DNA of 64,000 bases from CAG-791 sp045113775 (GCA_045113775.1 JBGUJH010000141.1:42811-106810); one strand, 5' to 3'; counted from the first letter of the stretch, positions 25,910-34,715 are shown. The notes: generated by a model not told the origin, from the sequence alone. Numbers and translations: made by a program.

Positions 25910-26648
25910 CCCGTATAAAGTTCTCGGCATTGAGAGAGATGCTTCCGATGATGAAATTAAGAAGGCGTACCGGGCCTTGAGCAAGAAGTATCACCCGGAT
26001 GCCAATATCAATAATCCCAATAAAGAAAAGGCCGAAGAGATGTTCAAGCTCGTACAGGAAGCCTACCAGCAGATCATCTACGAGCGCCAGCACCCGTATT
26101 CCACTTCCGGCAGCTACGGCAGTTCCGGTGCCGGTTCCGCCGGAGGAAGTTATTCGGGCGGCGGCTACACAGGCCAGAACGGCGGACAGTTCTACACGAA
26201 CTGGGAAGACTTCTTCAACGATTTCTTCGCCGGCGCATACGGCGGACAGTACCATCAGAACTACAGCCACGGCATGAGCAGCGACTACGAGAGATATATG
26301 AACGCGGCTGCCAGCTATATCAACAACAGGCGCTACAATGAAGCTCTCAATGTTCTGAACAATGTTCAGGACCACAGCGCGCTCTGGTACTACTACAGCG
26401 CGATTGCCAACGCAGGCCTCGGCAACCACGCGCAGGCCCTTGAGCACGCCACTACCGCAGCCAGTATGGAGCCGAATAACTACTCCTATCAGAATCTGGT
26501 CACCCAGCTCAGCGGCGGCAGCAACAGGTACCGGCAGAGGCAGACCAATTATGTGCAACCTTTTGATAACAGCGCCTGGTGCATCAGGCTCTGCCTGCTC
26601 AACGCATTTCTCAATCTCTGCTGCGGCGGCAGGTTTTTCTGCTGCTGA
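25902..26648 (+). CDS. J-domain (DnaJ-type) protein with cysteine-rich end
   Basis: Probable co-chaperone for DnaK. The J domain (residues 1-70) has the HPD motif in LSKKYHPDANI, which stimulates Hsp70 ATPase. A Gly/Ser/Tyr-rich linker follows (about 68-105), then a helical TPR-like region (YERYMNAAASYINNRRYNEALNVLNN) and a hydrophobic, cysteine-rich C-terminus (NLCCGGRFFCC) that may anchor to a membrane or bind metal. No zinc-finger domain, so it is type III. Start ATG at 25902 overlaps DUF5685, suggesting a dedicated client or partner. Confidence 0.88.
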   Translation: MSDPYKVLGIERDASDDEIKKAYRALSKKYHPDANINNPNKEKAEEMFKLVQEAYQQIIYERQHPYSTSGSYGSSGAGSAGGSYSGGGYTGQNGGQFYTNWEDFFNDFFAGAYGGQYHQNYSHGMSSDYERYMNAAASYINNRRYNEALNVLNNVQDHSALWYYYSAIANAGLGNHAQALEHATTAASMEPNNYSYQNLVTQLSGGSNRYRQRQTNYVQPFDNSAWCIRLCLLNAFLNLCCGGRFFCC

Positions 26649-26677
26649 GCATCAGTATTATTTCCGGTCACAACGCG

Positions 26678-26716
26678 AAAGAGCGGGAGGAAAAACTTCC
26701 TTCCGCTCTTTTTTCA
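26678..26716. terminator. Bidirectional terminator between convergent genes
   Basis: Stem AGAGCGG...CCGCTCT with inner AGGAA/TTCCT pairing and a T-run on plus; on minus the stem is followed by TTTCG. Ends both the J-domain gene and the hisC-secC transcript. Confidence 0.85.
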
Positions 26717-26726
26717 TGGCAGACGA

Positions 26727-27239
26727 TCAGCGATTTCTGCCGTGGCACTTCTTATATTTCTTTCCGGATCCGCAAGGGCAGGGATCGTTGGGATAGATCT
26801 TGGCGGGCTTTCTGACTGTGCCGCTCTCCTTCTGCTCCTTGTACAGTTCCTTCCTTTTTTCCTCATCGAAGATGGGTTCCCACTCCTCGAGGCCGTAGAG
26901 CCAGTCTGCCCCTGCCGCTACCATGTTCTTGTAGAGCAGTTCCTTGTCAAAGCCCAGGTTCACGACTGTATTCTCATCCATTTCTTCAATGGGATTCTGC
27001 TCTTTAAGGGAGTCATTGATCCCGTCGAGGAAACCGACCATAGTCATGAGGTCAACGCCGAATTTGTCCGCCAGTTCGCTGACTGTACCGGTCACTACTT
27101 CGTCGGGGTTCTTCAGGATCTCTGCATAGATCTCTTTTTCCTTGGCAAAATAGTCAGCCCAAAGTCTCTGGATGTCACCTTTGTTGGCTCTCTCGTCGTA
27201 TGCTTTATCTCTCCACTGCTGTAAAATTCCCATTATCAT
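26727..27239 (-). CDS. SEC-C motif protein
   Basis: The 170-residue product ends with a SEC-C zinc motif, NDPCPCGSGKKYKKCHG, the same metal-binding element as at the SecA C-terminus. The rest (about 1-140) is helical and not recognised. The role is unknown; SEC-C modules bind zinc and often protein or ribosome partners. Two starts, 27239 and 27233, are both close to AAAGGCGG. Last gene of the hisC group, 24 bases after dapF. Confidence 0.8.
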   Translation of the reverse strand: MIMGILQQWRDKAYDERANKGDIQRLWADYFAKEKEIYAEILKNPDEVVTGTVSELADKFGVDLMTMVGFLDGINDSLKEQNPIEEMDENTVVNLGFDKELLYKNMVAAGADWLYGLEEWEPIFDEEKRKELYKEQKESGTVRKPAKIYPNDPCPCGSGKKYKKCHGRNR

Positions 27240-27263
27240 ACCGCCTTTCTGTTGGTTTTATTA

Positions 27264-28166
27264 TTATGTAAACAGCGCTGTGTCGACAGTTCCTTCGAAC
27301 ACTGTTCTTGCAGGCCCTGTCATCCACACATTATTGTGCTCACGGTCCCATTCGATCTCGAGCTGTCCGCCCAGGACATCCACGAGGATCCGATCCCTCG
27401 TCTTCCCGTTAAGGACACAGGCAACGCCGACCGCGCAGCATCCCGTCCCGCAGGCCAGGGTCTCGCCGGACCCTCTCTCCCAGACTCTCATGCGGACATG
27501 TCCTTCGTCTATGACCTGGACAAACTCCGTGTTGATCCTGTTGGGGAAACGCTTGTGATTCTCATACTCCGGGCCGATCTGCTCCAGAGGGAGGTTCCCT
27601 GTCTCTTCTACGAAGATCACAGCGTGGGGATTGCCCATGGATACACAGGTCACCCTCTTGATCTCATCGCCGATCTCCAAAGGGGCGTCTACAACTGCGC
27701 ATCTGATACTGCTTCCGTCCTCCAGTGACAGCTCCCCGGTCTCTTCCTCGGAGTACAGGACAGGGATCTGTGCGGCCTCGAGGATCGCCGGTCCCATGTT
27801 GACCCTGACCCGTTTTACCGCCCCGTCTTCCGGATAAAGCGTGAGATACTTGATCTTTCCAAAGCTCTCCACGGTGATCTGCGTCTGATCCGTAAGACCC
27901 TTGTCATAAACAAATTTTCCGACGCAGCGGATCCCGTTCCCGCACATCTCGCCGCGGCTTCCGTCCGCATTGTACATTTCCATCTCGAAGTCCGCGATCT
28001 GCGAGTCGTTTATGAAGATCACGCCGTCACCGCCGATCCCGAAGTGCCTGTCGCTGAGCTTTTTGACAAGCTCAGGCTTCATCTGCTGCGGTATACTCTG
28101 GGAGATCCCGTTAACATAGACATAGTCGTTGCCGCAGCCTTCCATCTTGGTAAATTTAATGACCAT
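27264..28166 (-). CDS. dapF: Diaminopimelate epimerase
   Basis: Turns LL-DAP into meso-DAP for lysine and peptidoglycan. The 300-residue protein shows both catalytic cysteines in their motifs: MCGNGIRCVG (C75) and LACGTGCCAVG (C239), plus the N-terminal FTKMEGCGNDYVYV. Length is somewhat above the usual 270-280. Lies 30 bases downstream of a methyltransferase gene within the hisC run. Confidence 0.97.
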   Translation of the reverse strand: MVIKFTKMEGCGNDYVYVNGISQSIPQQMKPELVKKLSDRHFGIGGDGVIFINDSQIADFEMEMYNADGSRGEMCGNGIRCVGKFVYDKGLTDQTQITVESFGKIKYLTLYPEDGAVKRVRVNMGPAILEAAQIPVLYSEEETGELSLEDGSSIRCAVVDAPLEIGDEIKRVTCVSMGNPHAVIFVEETGNLPLEQIGPEYENHKRFPNRINTEFVQVIDEGHVRMRVWERGSGETLACGTGCCAVGVACVLNGKTRDRILVDVLGGQLEIEWDREHNNVWMTGPARTVFEGTVDTALFT

Positions 28167-28196
28167 AAATTCTCTCTTTCTGGTGAATAGGGATTC

Positions 28197-29048
28197 TTAC
28201 ATTGAAACGGGGGGCAGTTTTTTGCCGTTTTCTCTCACGACGCACAGGATCTTCTCGCTGTCCTCCCGTACCGGGCCCATTGTTTCACTGTCCATTTCAG
28301 CAATCCAGACGAGCCCTGCGCTCTGCGCGAAGCCCTTGATCTCGTCGAGCGTATATCCTCTCTGGCGGTGGATCTCCTGATATTTGCGAAACGCATTATC
28401 ATTTTCATCTTCCCTGTTCTCTTTGATAAACAGAGAGAGATCGTACTCGTTAATGCGCGTGCCCTCGTCAAACCAGTTGTCCCAGATGAAAGAACAGTCG
28501 TCCCTGTCTTCCGCAATAGTTCTGTCACCGATCACGTCCCGGTAGAGATACAGCGTTTTGAAATCAAACACAAAGATACCGTGCGGATAAAGAAATGTAT
28601 TCACTCTTTTGAATAATTTCACCATGTCTTCATCCGTGAGAAGATAATTGACACTGTCTCCTACACTGATGAAGGTTCCTGCTGTTCCGTAGAGCTCGAA
28701 TTCTCTCATATCCTGGCACAGATAGAGTGTTCGGTGTCTGAGCTTGTCCCTCCTCTCGAGAGCCATCCCAAGCATCTCTTCCGACAGGTCGATCCCCATG
28801 ACATCGTATCCCCTGTCAGCCAGTATCTCCGTCAGCTTTCCGGTCCCGCAGGCCAGATCCACCACAAGATTCTTCTCCGCAGCAAGAAGCACATCTCTTG
28901 CCTCGGACGCACCTGTTCTCTTCTGCGACGGTTTGGACACGCCGTATCGGGTGATCATATCCTGGATGTTGTCAGCGGTCTGCTGATAATCCGTCCCGTC
29001 CATAAATTCATCATAAACAGAAGCAAAACTTCTATAGCTCTCGTACAT
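28197..29048 (-). CDS. Class I SAM-dependent methyltransferase
   Basis: The Rossmann core has motif I VVDLACGTGKLTEIL (about 79-93), motif II VMGIDLSEEMLGMAL, and SVGDSVNYLL. This matches the small-molecule methyltransferase type often annotated near metabolic genes in Clostridia. The substrate cannot be predicted. Lies between the export gene and dapF on the same strand. Confidence 0.85.
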   Translation of the reverse strand: MYESYRSFASVYDEFMDGTDYQQTADNIQDMITRYGVSKPSQKRTGASEARDVLLAAEKNLVVDLACGTGKLTEILADRGYDVMGIDLSEEMLGMALERRDKLRHRTLYLCQDMREFELYGTAGTFISVGDSVNYLLTDEDMVKLFKRVNTFLYPHGIFVFDFKTLYLYRDVIGDRTIAEDRDDCSFIWDNWFDEGTRINEYDLSLFIKENREDENDNAFRKYQEIHRQRGYTLDEIKGFAQSAGLVWIAEMDSETMGPVREDSEKILCVVRENGKKLPPVSM

Positions 29049-29125
29049 TGGTATCTATTTCTTTCTACTTAAGTAAAATCTACAGTAATGGCGCTTTGCC
29101 GGTCGCTGCGGATCCCGCGGGTGAC

Positions 29126-29623
29126 TCAGACGAGCCTTGCAAGAAGTCCGTATGACAAAATGGACATGATCACAGTCGCGATCAGGATCCCGATGAATTC
29201 AGCCACAAGAGCCTTTTTGAAATCTACGTCTAAAAGCGCCGCGATCAGGGAACCGGTCCAGCCGCCGGTACCCGGAAGCGGAATGCCCACAAAGAGCATC
29301 AGTCCGAGAAACTCTCCGTTCTCGAGCGCATCGCTCTTGTTCATCGCCCTGTTTTCCAGTTTGGTCACGACCTTTTCTGTCGGTCCGAATTTCTTCAGCC
29401 ACTTAAAGATCTTCTTGATAAAGAGAAGAATGAAAGGGATCGGGAGGAAGTTTCCGATTATACAGATCGGGATCGCCTCCACGATGTCTACTCCCAGAAG
29501 GGAAGCTACGATCAGGCCGCCCCTGCACTCCAGAATCGGCATGAGCGAAACTATAAAAACAACTGCCTTGGCTGATATATATTTGCCGAGGGTCGTCGCA
29601 AACCATGCTGCTAAACTTTCCAT
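29126..29623 (-). CDS. Small multidrug export protein (COG2426 family)
   Basis: An integral membrane protein of 165 residues with four hydrophobic segments; the family marker is LMPILECRGGLIVASLLGV and the later VGIPLPGTGGWTGSLIAALLDV. The export name is historical; no substrate is established. Gap of 20 bases from hisC, so co-transcribed. Confidence 0.88.
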   Translation of the reverse strand: MESLAAWFATTLGKYISAKAVVFIVSLMPILECRGGLIVASLLGVDIVEAIPICIIGNFLPIPFILLFIKKIFKWLKKFGPTEKVVTKLENRAMNKSDALENGEFLGLMLFVGIPLPGTGGWTGSLIAALLDVDFKKALVAEFIGILIATVIMSILSYGLLARLV

Positions 29624-29643
29624 ACTATTATGTATCTGACTCC

Positions 29644-30723
29644 TTATTTTGTCTTAGTGATCTCTCTGAGCGCCGCGGCGACCGCATCCATCTGCGCGTC
29701 TGTTCCGATCGTGATCCGCAGGAACTCGCTGATAGCAGGCGCATTCCAATGGCGTACCACTATATTTCTCTTTCTCAGCTCTGTAAAGAGATAGTCGCCC
29801 GAAAAATCCGGGTGCATGGCAAACACGAAATTCGCCTTGGAATCCGGGAAAATAAATCCCATATCTTTAAGCTGCTTCTTGAACTTCTCCCTGGTGCTCA
29901 CTATTTTGCCGGTGGTCGCCTCAAAATACTCCCTGTCTTCTACTGCGGCCTTTCCGATCATGATCGAGGGAAGGTTCATAGTATATGAGTTGAAAGAGAA
30001 TTTAATGTCCTTCAGGTATCCGATAAGCTTTTCACTGCCCATAGCGAATCCGATCCGCATCCCGGCCATGGAGCGGGACTTGGAGAAGGTCTGCACGACC
30101 AGGAGATTGTCGTACTTGTCGATCAGAGGCAGCGCGCTGTTCCCGCCAAAATCGATATAGGCCTCATCAATAATGACAACGCTGTCGGGGTTGGCCTTTA
30201 CGATCTTCTCGATCTTGGACAGCGGCTCTTCCACGCCTGTAGGCGCATTGGGATTGGGGAAGATGATCCCGCCGTTCCTGAATTTTGTGAGCCCGGGCAT
30301 ATACTCATACTCATCGATTCCCATCTCACTTGTCAGAGGGATCTGCTTATACTTAATACCGTATAGATCCGCCCAGACGGGATAGAAACTGTATGTCACT
30401 GCCGGAAACAGAATGGGGGATCCGTTTGTGAAAAAGGTCAAAAAACAGAGAGCCAGGACGTCGTCCGACCCCACTCCCACAAAGATCTTATCACTGCTGA
30501 TCCCGTAAAAATCGGCAAGGGCCTCCACCAGTGCGGAAGCGTTCATGTCCGGATACAGACGAAAGTCGTCTGACCTCGCTTCAAGTTCCCTGATCGCTTC
30601 CTTCACGCCGGGCGCGGGCGGATAAGGGCATTCGTTCGTATTGAGCTTGATGATGTTCTTGTCCTTCGGCTGCTCGCCGGCTGTATAAGGAACGGTTTTT
30701 CTGACTTTATTCTCCCAGGACAC
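29644..30723 (-). CDS. hisC: Histidinol-phosphate aminotransferase
   Basis: PLP enzyme of class II aminotransferases; acts in histidine synthesis and may also take aromatic amino acids. The Schiff-base lysine is K215 in VQTFSKSRSMAGMRIGF; other signatures are NTNECPYPP and FPNPNAPTG. The start is GTG at 30723, five bases after GGAGGA. No other his genes are nearby. It leads a five-gene run hisC-export-methyltransferase-dapF-secC from its own promoter. Confidence 0.94.
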   Translation of the reverse strand: MSWENKVRKTVPYTAGEQPKDKNIIKLNTNECPYPPAPGVKEAIRELEARSDDFRLYPDMNASALVEALADFYGISSDKIFVGVGSDDVLALCFLTFFTNGSPILFPAVTYSFYPVWADLYGIKYKQIPLTSEMGIDEYEYMPGLTKFRNGGIIFPNPNAPTGVEEPLSKIEKIVKANPDSVVIIDEAYIDFGGNSALPLIDKYDNLLVVQTFSKSRSMAGMRIGFAMGSEKLIGYLKDIKFSFNSYTMNLPSIMIGKAAVEDREYFEATTGKIVSTREKFKKQLKDMGFIFPDSKANFVFAMHPDFSGDYLFTELRKRNIVVRHWNAPAISEFLRITIGTDAQMDAVAAALREITKTK

Positions 30724-30760
30724 AATGCTCCTCCTTTGTTCTCTAGAAATACCCCAGCGT

Positions 30761-30789
30761 ATTTTACCCTACTTCTAGTTTAATGACAA
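30761..30789 (-). promoter_or_regulatory. Promoter of the hisC run
   Basis: On minus, TTGTCA (30789-30784), 17-base spacer, TAAAAT (30766-30761), 38 bases upstream of the GTG start. Confidence 0.75.
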
Positions 30790-30807
30790 CCTATAAACTA
30801 TTCAGCA

Positions 30808-30876
30808 CCCCGGAAAATGATTAGAAGCCTTTCGGAGAGCTCGCTTTCCGAAAGGCTTCTAATCATTTTTCCGGGG
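30808..30876. repeat. 29-bp near-perfect inverted repeat
   Basis: Left arm 30808-30836, right arm 30847-30876, a 10-base loop between. The arms begin CCCCGGAAAA and match throughout, except for one extra A/T in the right arm. It lacks a U-run but forms a very stable hairpin in RNA from either strand. Lies after fumC, so it may end or protect the long operon mRNA, or be a remnant of a small mobile element. Confidence 0.85.
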
Positions 30877-30945
30877 CGGACAAGGCGCGCAGCGCCTCTG
30901 ATCCGCCATAGTCCCGAATGCGGAGCATTTGGGACGTGGGTGCTG
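30875..30945. repeat. Two further nested hairpins after fumC
   Basis: GGCGGA...TCCGCC encloses GGCGC-GCA-GCGCC (30875-30906); then GTCCCGAATGC / GCATTTGGGAC (30911-30935), an 11-bp stem with one mismatch. The inner GCGCAGCGCC resembles the palindromic repeat family elsewhere in the window. Confidence 0.55.
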
Positions 30946-30960
30946 ATTCTCAGTTCACTT

Positions 30961-32325
30961 TCAGATCATCTGCTCCGGATGGAACACTTCGTCAAACCGC
31001 TCAGCTGTCAAAAATCCAAGTCTCACGCATGCTTCCTTAAGGGAAATGTTCTCCTTATGGGCAAGTTTAGCCGTTTTCGCCGCGTTCTCATATCCAATAT
31101 ACGGATTGAGGGCTGTCACGAGCATGAGCGAATTATGAAGGTTATGTCTCATCTTCTCACGGTTCGCGGTGATCCCGCATACACAGTTGGTCCTGAAGGA
31201 GTTCAGGGCGTCCGCAAGAAGCCTGACTGACTGCAGGTAGTTGTAAATAATGACCGGCATGAAGACATTGAGCTGGAAATTGCCCTGGGAGGCGGCAATT
31301 CCGACGGCGGTATCATTTCCCATGACCTGTACGGCGACCATGGTCACGGCTTCACACTGTGTGGGATTTACTTTTCCAGGCATGATCGAACTGCCCGGCT
31401 CATTCTCCGGTATAAAGATCTCTCCCAGACCGCAGCGGGGCCCGCTGGCCAGCCATCTTATATCATTGGCGATCTTCATCATGTCAGCAGCGAGCGCCTT
31501 CAGCGCTCCGTGTGAGTACACGACCGCGTCTTTGGCAGACAATGCGTGAAATTTGTTCTCTTCTGTCCTGAATTCGAAACCTGTCAGCTCTGAGACCGCC
31601 CGGGCAGCTTCCTGCGCAAATCCCTCAGGCGCGTTTAATCCCGTTCCCACAGCCGTTCCGCCCATAGCGAGCTCAGTGAGACCCTTTTCGGAATCACAGA
31701 TCATACCCCTGCATTTCTCAAGCATGGATCTCCAGCCGCTGATCTCCTGGGAAAACGCGATCGGCACGGCATCCTGCAAATGGGTTCTCCCGCTCTTGAC
31801 GACTCCCTCATTTTCCCTCTCCAGCCTCTTCATCTCCCCGATCATCGCATCCAGTGCGGGAAGGAGCTGCTGCCGGATGGCAGTCACAGCCGCTATGTGC
31901 ATGGCTGTGGGAAATGTGTCGTTGGAGCTCTGCGACATATTCACAGTGTCATTGGGATGCAGGAGCTTTTCCCCGGCGATCGCATTTCCGCGGTTTGCGA
32001 TTACCTCATTGACATTCATGTTGGACTGAGTGCCGCTGCCGGTCTGCCAGACTGCGAGCGGGAACTCACCGCTCAGTTTGTCCTGCATGATCTCATCACA
32101 TACCAGACCGATCGTTTCGTAGCGCTTTTTGTCAAGTCTGCCGAGCCTGCAGTTGGCGATCGCGGCCGCTTTCTTTAAAACGGCAAATGCATGGATGATC
32201 TCGACGGGCATTTTCTCCGTCCCGATCCGGAAGTTCTGGAAGCTTCTCTGTGTCTGCGCTCCCCAGTAGCAGTCCGCGGGTACTCTCATCTCACCCATTG
32301 AATCATGTTCGATCCTGTATTCCAT
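30961..32325 (-). CDS. fumC: Class II fumarate hydratase
   Basis: Interconverts fumarate and malate without an iron-sulfur cluster. Start at 32325 (MEYRIEHDSMGEMRVPADCYWGAQTQ) after GGAGGG. FumC-specific stretches are SGTQSNMNVNEVIANR, KSGRTHLQDAVPIAF, WLASGPRCGLGEI and GSSIMPGKVNPTQCEA (catalytic Ser loop), close to E. coli FumC rather than aspartase. It lies 19 bases after hydE and is the last gene of the long operon. Fumarate-lyase-superfamily genes (usually aspartate ammonia-lyase) do occur in hydrogenase-maturation clusters of other anaerobes, so its place here may be functional. Confidence 0.93.
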   Translation of the reverse strand: MEYRIEHDSMGEMRVPADCYWGAQTQRSFQNFRIGTEKMPVEIIHAFAVLKKAAAIANCRLGRLDKKRYETIGLVCDEIMQDKLSGEFPLAVWQTGSGTQSNMNVNEVIANRGNAIAGEKLLHPNDTVNMSQSSNDTFPTAMHIAAVTAIRQQLLPALDAMIGEMKRLERENEGVVKSGRTHLQDAVPIAFSQEISGWRSMLEKCRGMICDSEKGLTELAMGGTAVGTGLNAPEGFAQEAARAVSELTGFEFRTEENKFHALSAKDAVVYSHGALKALAADMMKIANDIRWLASGPRCGLGEIFIPENEPGSSIMPGKVNPTQCEAVTMVAVQVMGNDTAVGIAASQGNFQLNVFMPVIIYNYLQSVRLLADALNSFRTNCVCGITANREKMRHNLHNSLMLVTALNPYIGYENAAKTAKLAHKENISLKEACVRLGFLTAERFDEVFHPEQMI

Positions 32326-32344
32326 TTGATGCCCTCCCTTTGAG

Positions 32345-33478
32345 TTATGTGTTTTCGAACCCGGCGCAGTCACCCCGGCTCATACTGATCCTGTATCCGG
32401 TCTTGCGTACTCTGAGATCTATGCATCTTCCGCAGGCGGATGCCTCGTCGTTCGTGCATATTTTTCCGTCGTACAAAAGATATTTATCCCTTACGTCTCC
32501 CGGAGAAATGTTGGGCATGATGACATTGGCGCCGGCCAGCAGCCCGAGCTCCCTGCCGGCGGGATGGATCGTCCCCAAAGCAGTAGTGGCCGGAAGAAGC
32601 ACACCCGGGAGCATGAGACGGATCACCGCCAGAAGATGAAGCGTGTCATAAAGGCTGCCCGGCTTCTCACCTGCAAACGGGGTGTCCTTATGCGGAATGA
32701 AAGGACCGATTCCGATCATGTGCGGCTCGAAGTCCTTCATATAGCGCAGATCCTGCAGAATGTGGTCCCTCGTCTGCCCGGGGGAGCCGACCATGATCCC
32801 GCATCCGACCTGGTACCCGATCTGCTTAAGGTCATCAAGGCAGCGCTTCCTGTTCTGAATTGTGAGCTCTTCGGGATGCAGATAGCGGTAATGGTCCGGA
32901 TCCGATGTCTCCTGGCGCAAAAGATAGCGGTCTGCCCCGGCTCTCTTATAAGCCAGATAGGACTCCCTGCTCTTCTCCCCGATCGAAAGTGTTATTGCGC
33001 AGTCAGGGAACTTCTCCCGGATCTCACTGACGATCTCACAGATCATGTCATCTGAAAACCGCATGTCTTCTCCGCCCTGCAGGACAAAGGTCCGAAATCC
33101 CAGTGCATAGCCTTGCTCGCAGCATTGAAGGATCTGCTCCTTACTAAGCCTGTAGCGCTCCACTTTTGTGTTGCTTCTGCGGATTCCGCAATACTTGCAG
33201 TCGTTTCTGCAGTAGTTCGTGAACTCAATGAGTCCGCGCAGATAGACGTCCTTCCCGTAATACAGCTCCCTGACTCTGCGCGCTGCTGCATACAGGACCT
33301 CTTCTTCAGGTGTGCACTTAGCAGCCGGGATCGCATCACAGATCTGCACGTGCCTCCCCGCGCTGTCAGCGCCTGCGTCCTCAAGGAGATCGAATAGTTC
33401 ATAAAACTCTCCGTCTGAGAGTGTTTGCCTTGTCTCCAGGAGCCTCACGAGCTCCTGTGTCCTTTCAATCCTGTTCAT
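32345..33478 (-). CDS. hydE: [FeFe]-hydrogenase H-cluster maturase HydE (radical SAM)
   Basis: Radical-SAM enzyme that acts on a HydG-derived Fe(CO)2CN-cysteine complex on the way to the H-cluster. With the ATG at 33478 as start, the radical-SAM cluster ligands are C90, C94 and C97 (CRNDCKYC), and a second set CTNDEASACGRC near the C-terminus matches the auxiliary-cluster cysteines of HydE. A TTG at 33487 is possible. It overlaps the end of hydF by 14 bases. HydG is absent from the window. Confidence 0.93.
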   Translation of the reverse strand: MNRIERTQELVRLLETRQTLSDGEFYELFDLLEDAGADSAGRHVQICDAIPAAKCTPEEEVLYAAARRVRELYYGKDVYLRGLIEFTNYCRNDCKYCGIRRSNTKVERYRLSKEQILQCCEQGYALGFRTFVLQGGEDMRFSDDMICEIVSEIREKFPDCAITLSIGEKSRESYLAYKRAGADRYLLRQETSDPDHYRYLHPEELTIQNRKRCLDDLKQIGYQVGCGIMVGSPGQTRDHILQDLRYMKDFEPHMIGIGPFIPHKDTPFAGEKPGSLYDTLHLLAVIRLMLPGVLLPATTALGTIHPAGRELGLLAGANVIMPNISPGDVRDKYLLYDGKICTNDEASACGRCIDLRVRKTGYRISMSRGDCAGFENT

Positions 33479-34715
33479 GGCGCACAATTTCCGTACTTCT
33501 CTTCAAAATGCCCTTCATGTGGGCGATCGCCGTGCCGTAATTGGTAAAGGGGATCCCCTGGTCCGCCGCGCACTTCATCCGGTAGCGAACTTCGCGGTCT
33601 CCCAGCATGCAGGCCCCGCAGTGGATGATCAATGAGTACCTGCTCAGGTCCTCAGGAAATCCCAGCCCTGAAGATGTCTCGAATCTGATGTCCGCCCCGG
33701 TCTTCTGCCTGATCCAGTTCGGGATCTTCTCCGTGCCGATGTCCCCGCACTGCCTGTGGTGGGTACACCCTTCCGAGATCAGGATAATATCGCCGTCACC
33801 CAGTTCGTCGATCTTCTTTACACCTTCCAGCGCAGATGCCAGAAATCCCTTATATCTTGCCATCAAAATAGAGAAAGATGTGAGCGGTATGTCCTCGGGA
33901 ACTGCCTTTGCCACCTCTGCGAAGACCTGGCTGTCTGTGATGACAAGTCCGGGCCTCGCGGATCCGTCCAGCTTCTTCAGGACTTCCGTCAGTCGGTCCT
34001 GCTTCACACATACAGGTATCGCGTCCGCGTCGAGTATACCACGGATCATCATCTGCTGGGGAAGGATGAGTCTTCCTTTAGGAGCGGCTTTGTCGATGGG
34101 AATAACAAGCAGGACCACTTCGGAGGGTCTGACCAGATCTTCAATAAGGAATTTCTTAACGACACCGGCAGTACCGAGAGCCGCAATTTTCTCTTTGAGA
34201 TCGTGGATTCCCTCACCTGTCACTGCGCTGACAAAAAGAATTTCAGGCAAATCCTCCGTATTCTCCGAACCGCTAAGGCCGCAGCTGCTCTCCTGCATTA
34301 CATTCCGGGCGTCCGGATCCAGTAGATCCGCCTTGTTGCAGATCACAAGATAGGGAATCTGTTTCTGTTCAAACATTTCAATCAGCTCCCGGTCCGCAAG
34401 TGATGCGCCCGCCCGGGCGTCGAGCACCAGAACAGCCAGATCCGTCCTGTTCATCACTCTTTTGGCGCGCGCCACCCTCTTTTCACCGAGGGCTCCCTCG
34501 TCGTCAAATCCGGGAGTGTCTATGATCACGACCGGCCCGAGGGGAAGCAGCTCCATGGACTTGGTCACAGGGTCCGTTGTCGTGCCCTTTACATCGGATA
34601 CCACAGAGATCTCCTGATCGGTCACGGCATTAACGATACTGGATTTACCTGCATTTCTCTTCCCGAAAAAACCAATATGGACTCTCTCGCCTGAAGGTGC
34701 GCTGTTAAGACTCAT
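33465..34715 (-). CDS. hydF: [FeFe]-hydrogenase H-cluster maturation GTPase HydF
   Basis: Scaffold GTPase on which the 2Fe subcluster is completed before insertion into HydA. Start at 34715, six bases after AAGGAG. N-terminal GTPase: FFGKRNAGKSSIVNAV (P-loop), IDTPGFDDEG, CNKADLL. C-terminal cluster domain: CTHHRQCGDIGTEKIPNWI and IIHCGACMLGD, the CxH...HCxxC cluster ligands. It overlaps the NifK-like gene by 11 bases, which ties it to the nitrogenase-like genes. Confidence 0.94.
   Translation of the reverse strand: MSLNSAPSGERVHIGFFGKRNAGKSSIVNAVTDQEISVVSDVKGTTTDPVTKSMELLPLGPVVIIDTPGFDDEGALGEKRVARAKRVMNRTDLAVLVLDARAGASLADRELIEMFEQKQIPYLVICNKADLLDPDARNVMQESSCGLSGSENTEDLPEILFVSAVTGEGIHDLKEKIAALGTAGVVKKFLIEDLVRPSEVVLLVIPIDKAAPKGRLILPQQMMIRGILDADAIPVCVKQDRLTEVLKKLDGSARPGLVITDSQVFAEVAKAVPEDIPLTSFSILMARYKGFLASALEGVKKIDELGDGDIILISEGCTHHRQCGDIGTEKIPNWIRQKTGADIRFETSSGLGFPEDLSRYSLIIHCGACMLGDREVRYRMKCAADQGIPFTNYGTAIAHMKGILKRSTEIVRHEQD

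Noticed and set aside
26480..26660. CRISPR or other array
   Set aside because: Repeats near the J-domain linker, kinase tail and azlC end are in-frame low-complexity coding repeats without spacers; no cas genes are present.
30961..32325. Aspartate ammonia-lyase instead of fumarase
   Set aside because: Motifs SGTQSNMNVNEV, WLASGPRCG and NPTQCEA follow class II fumarase closely.
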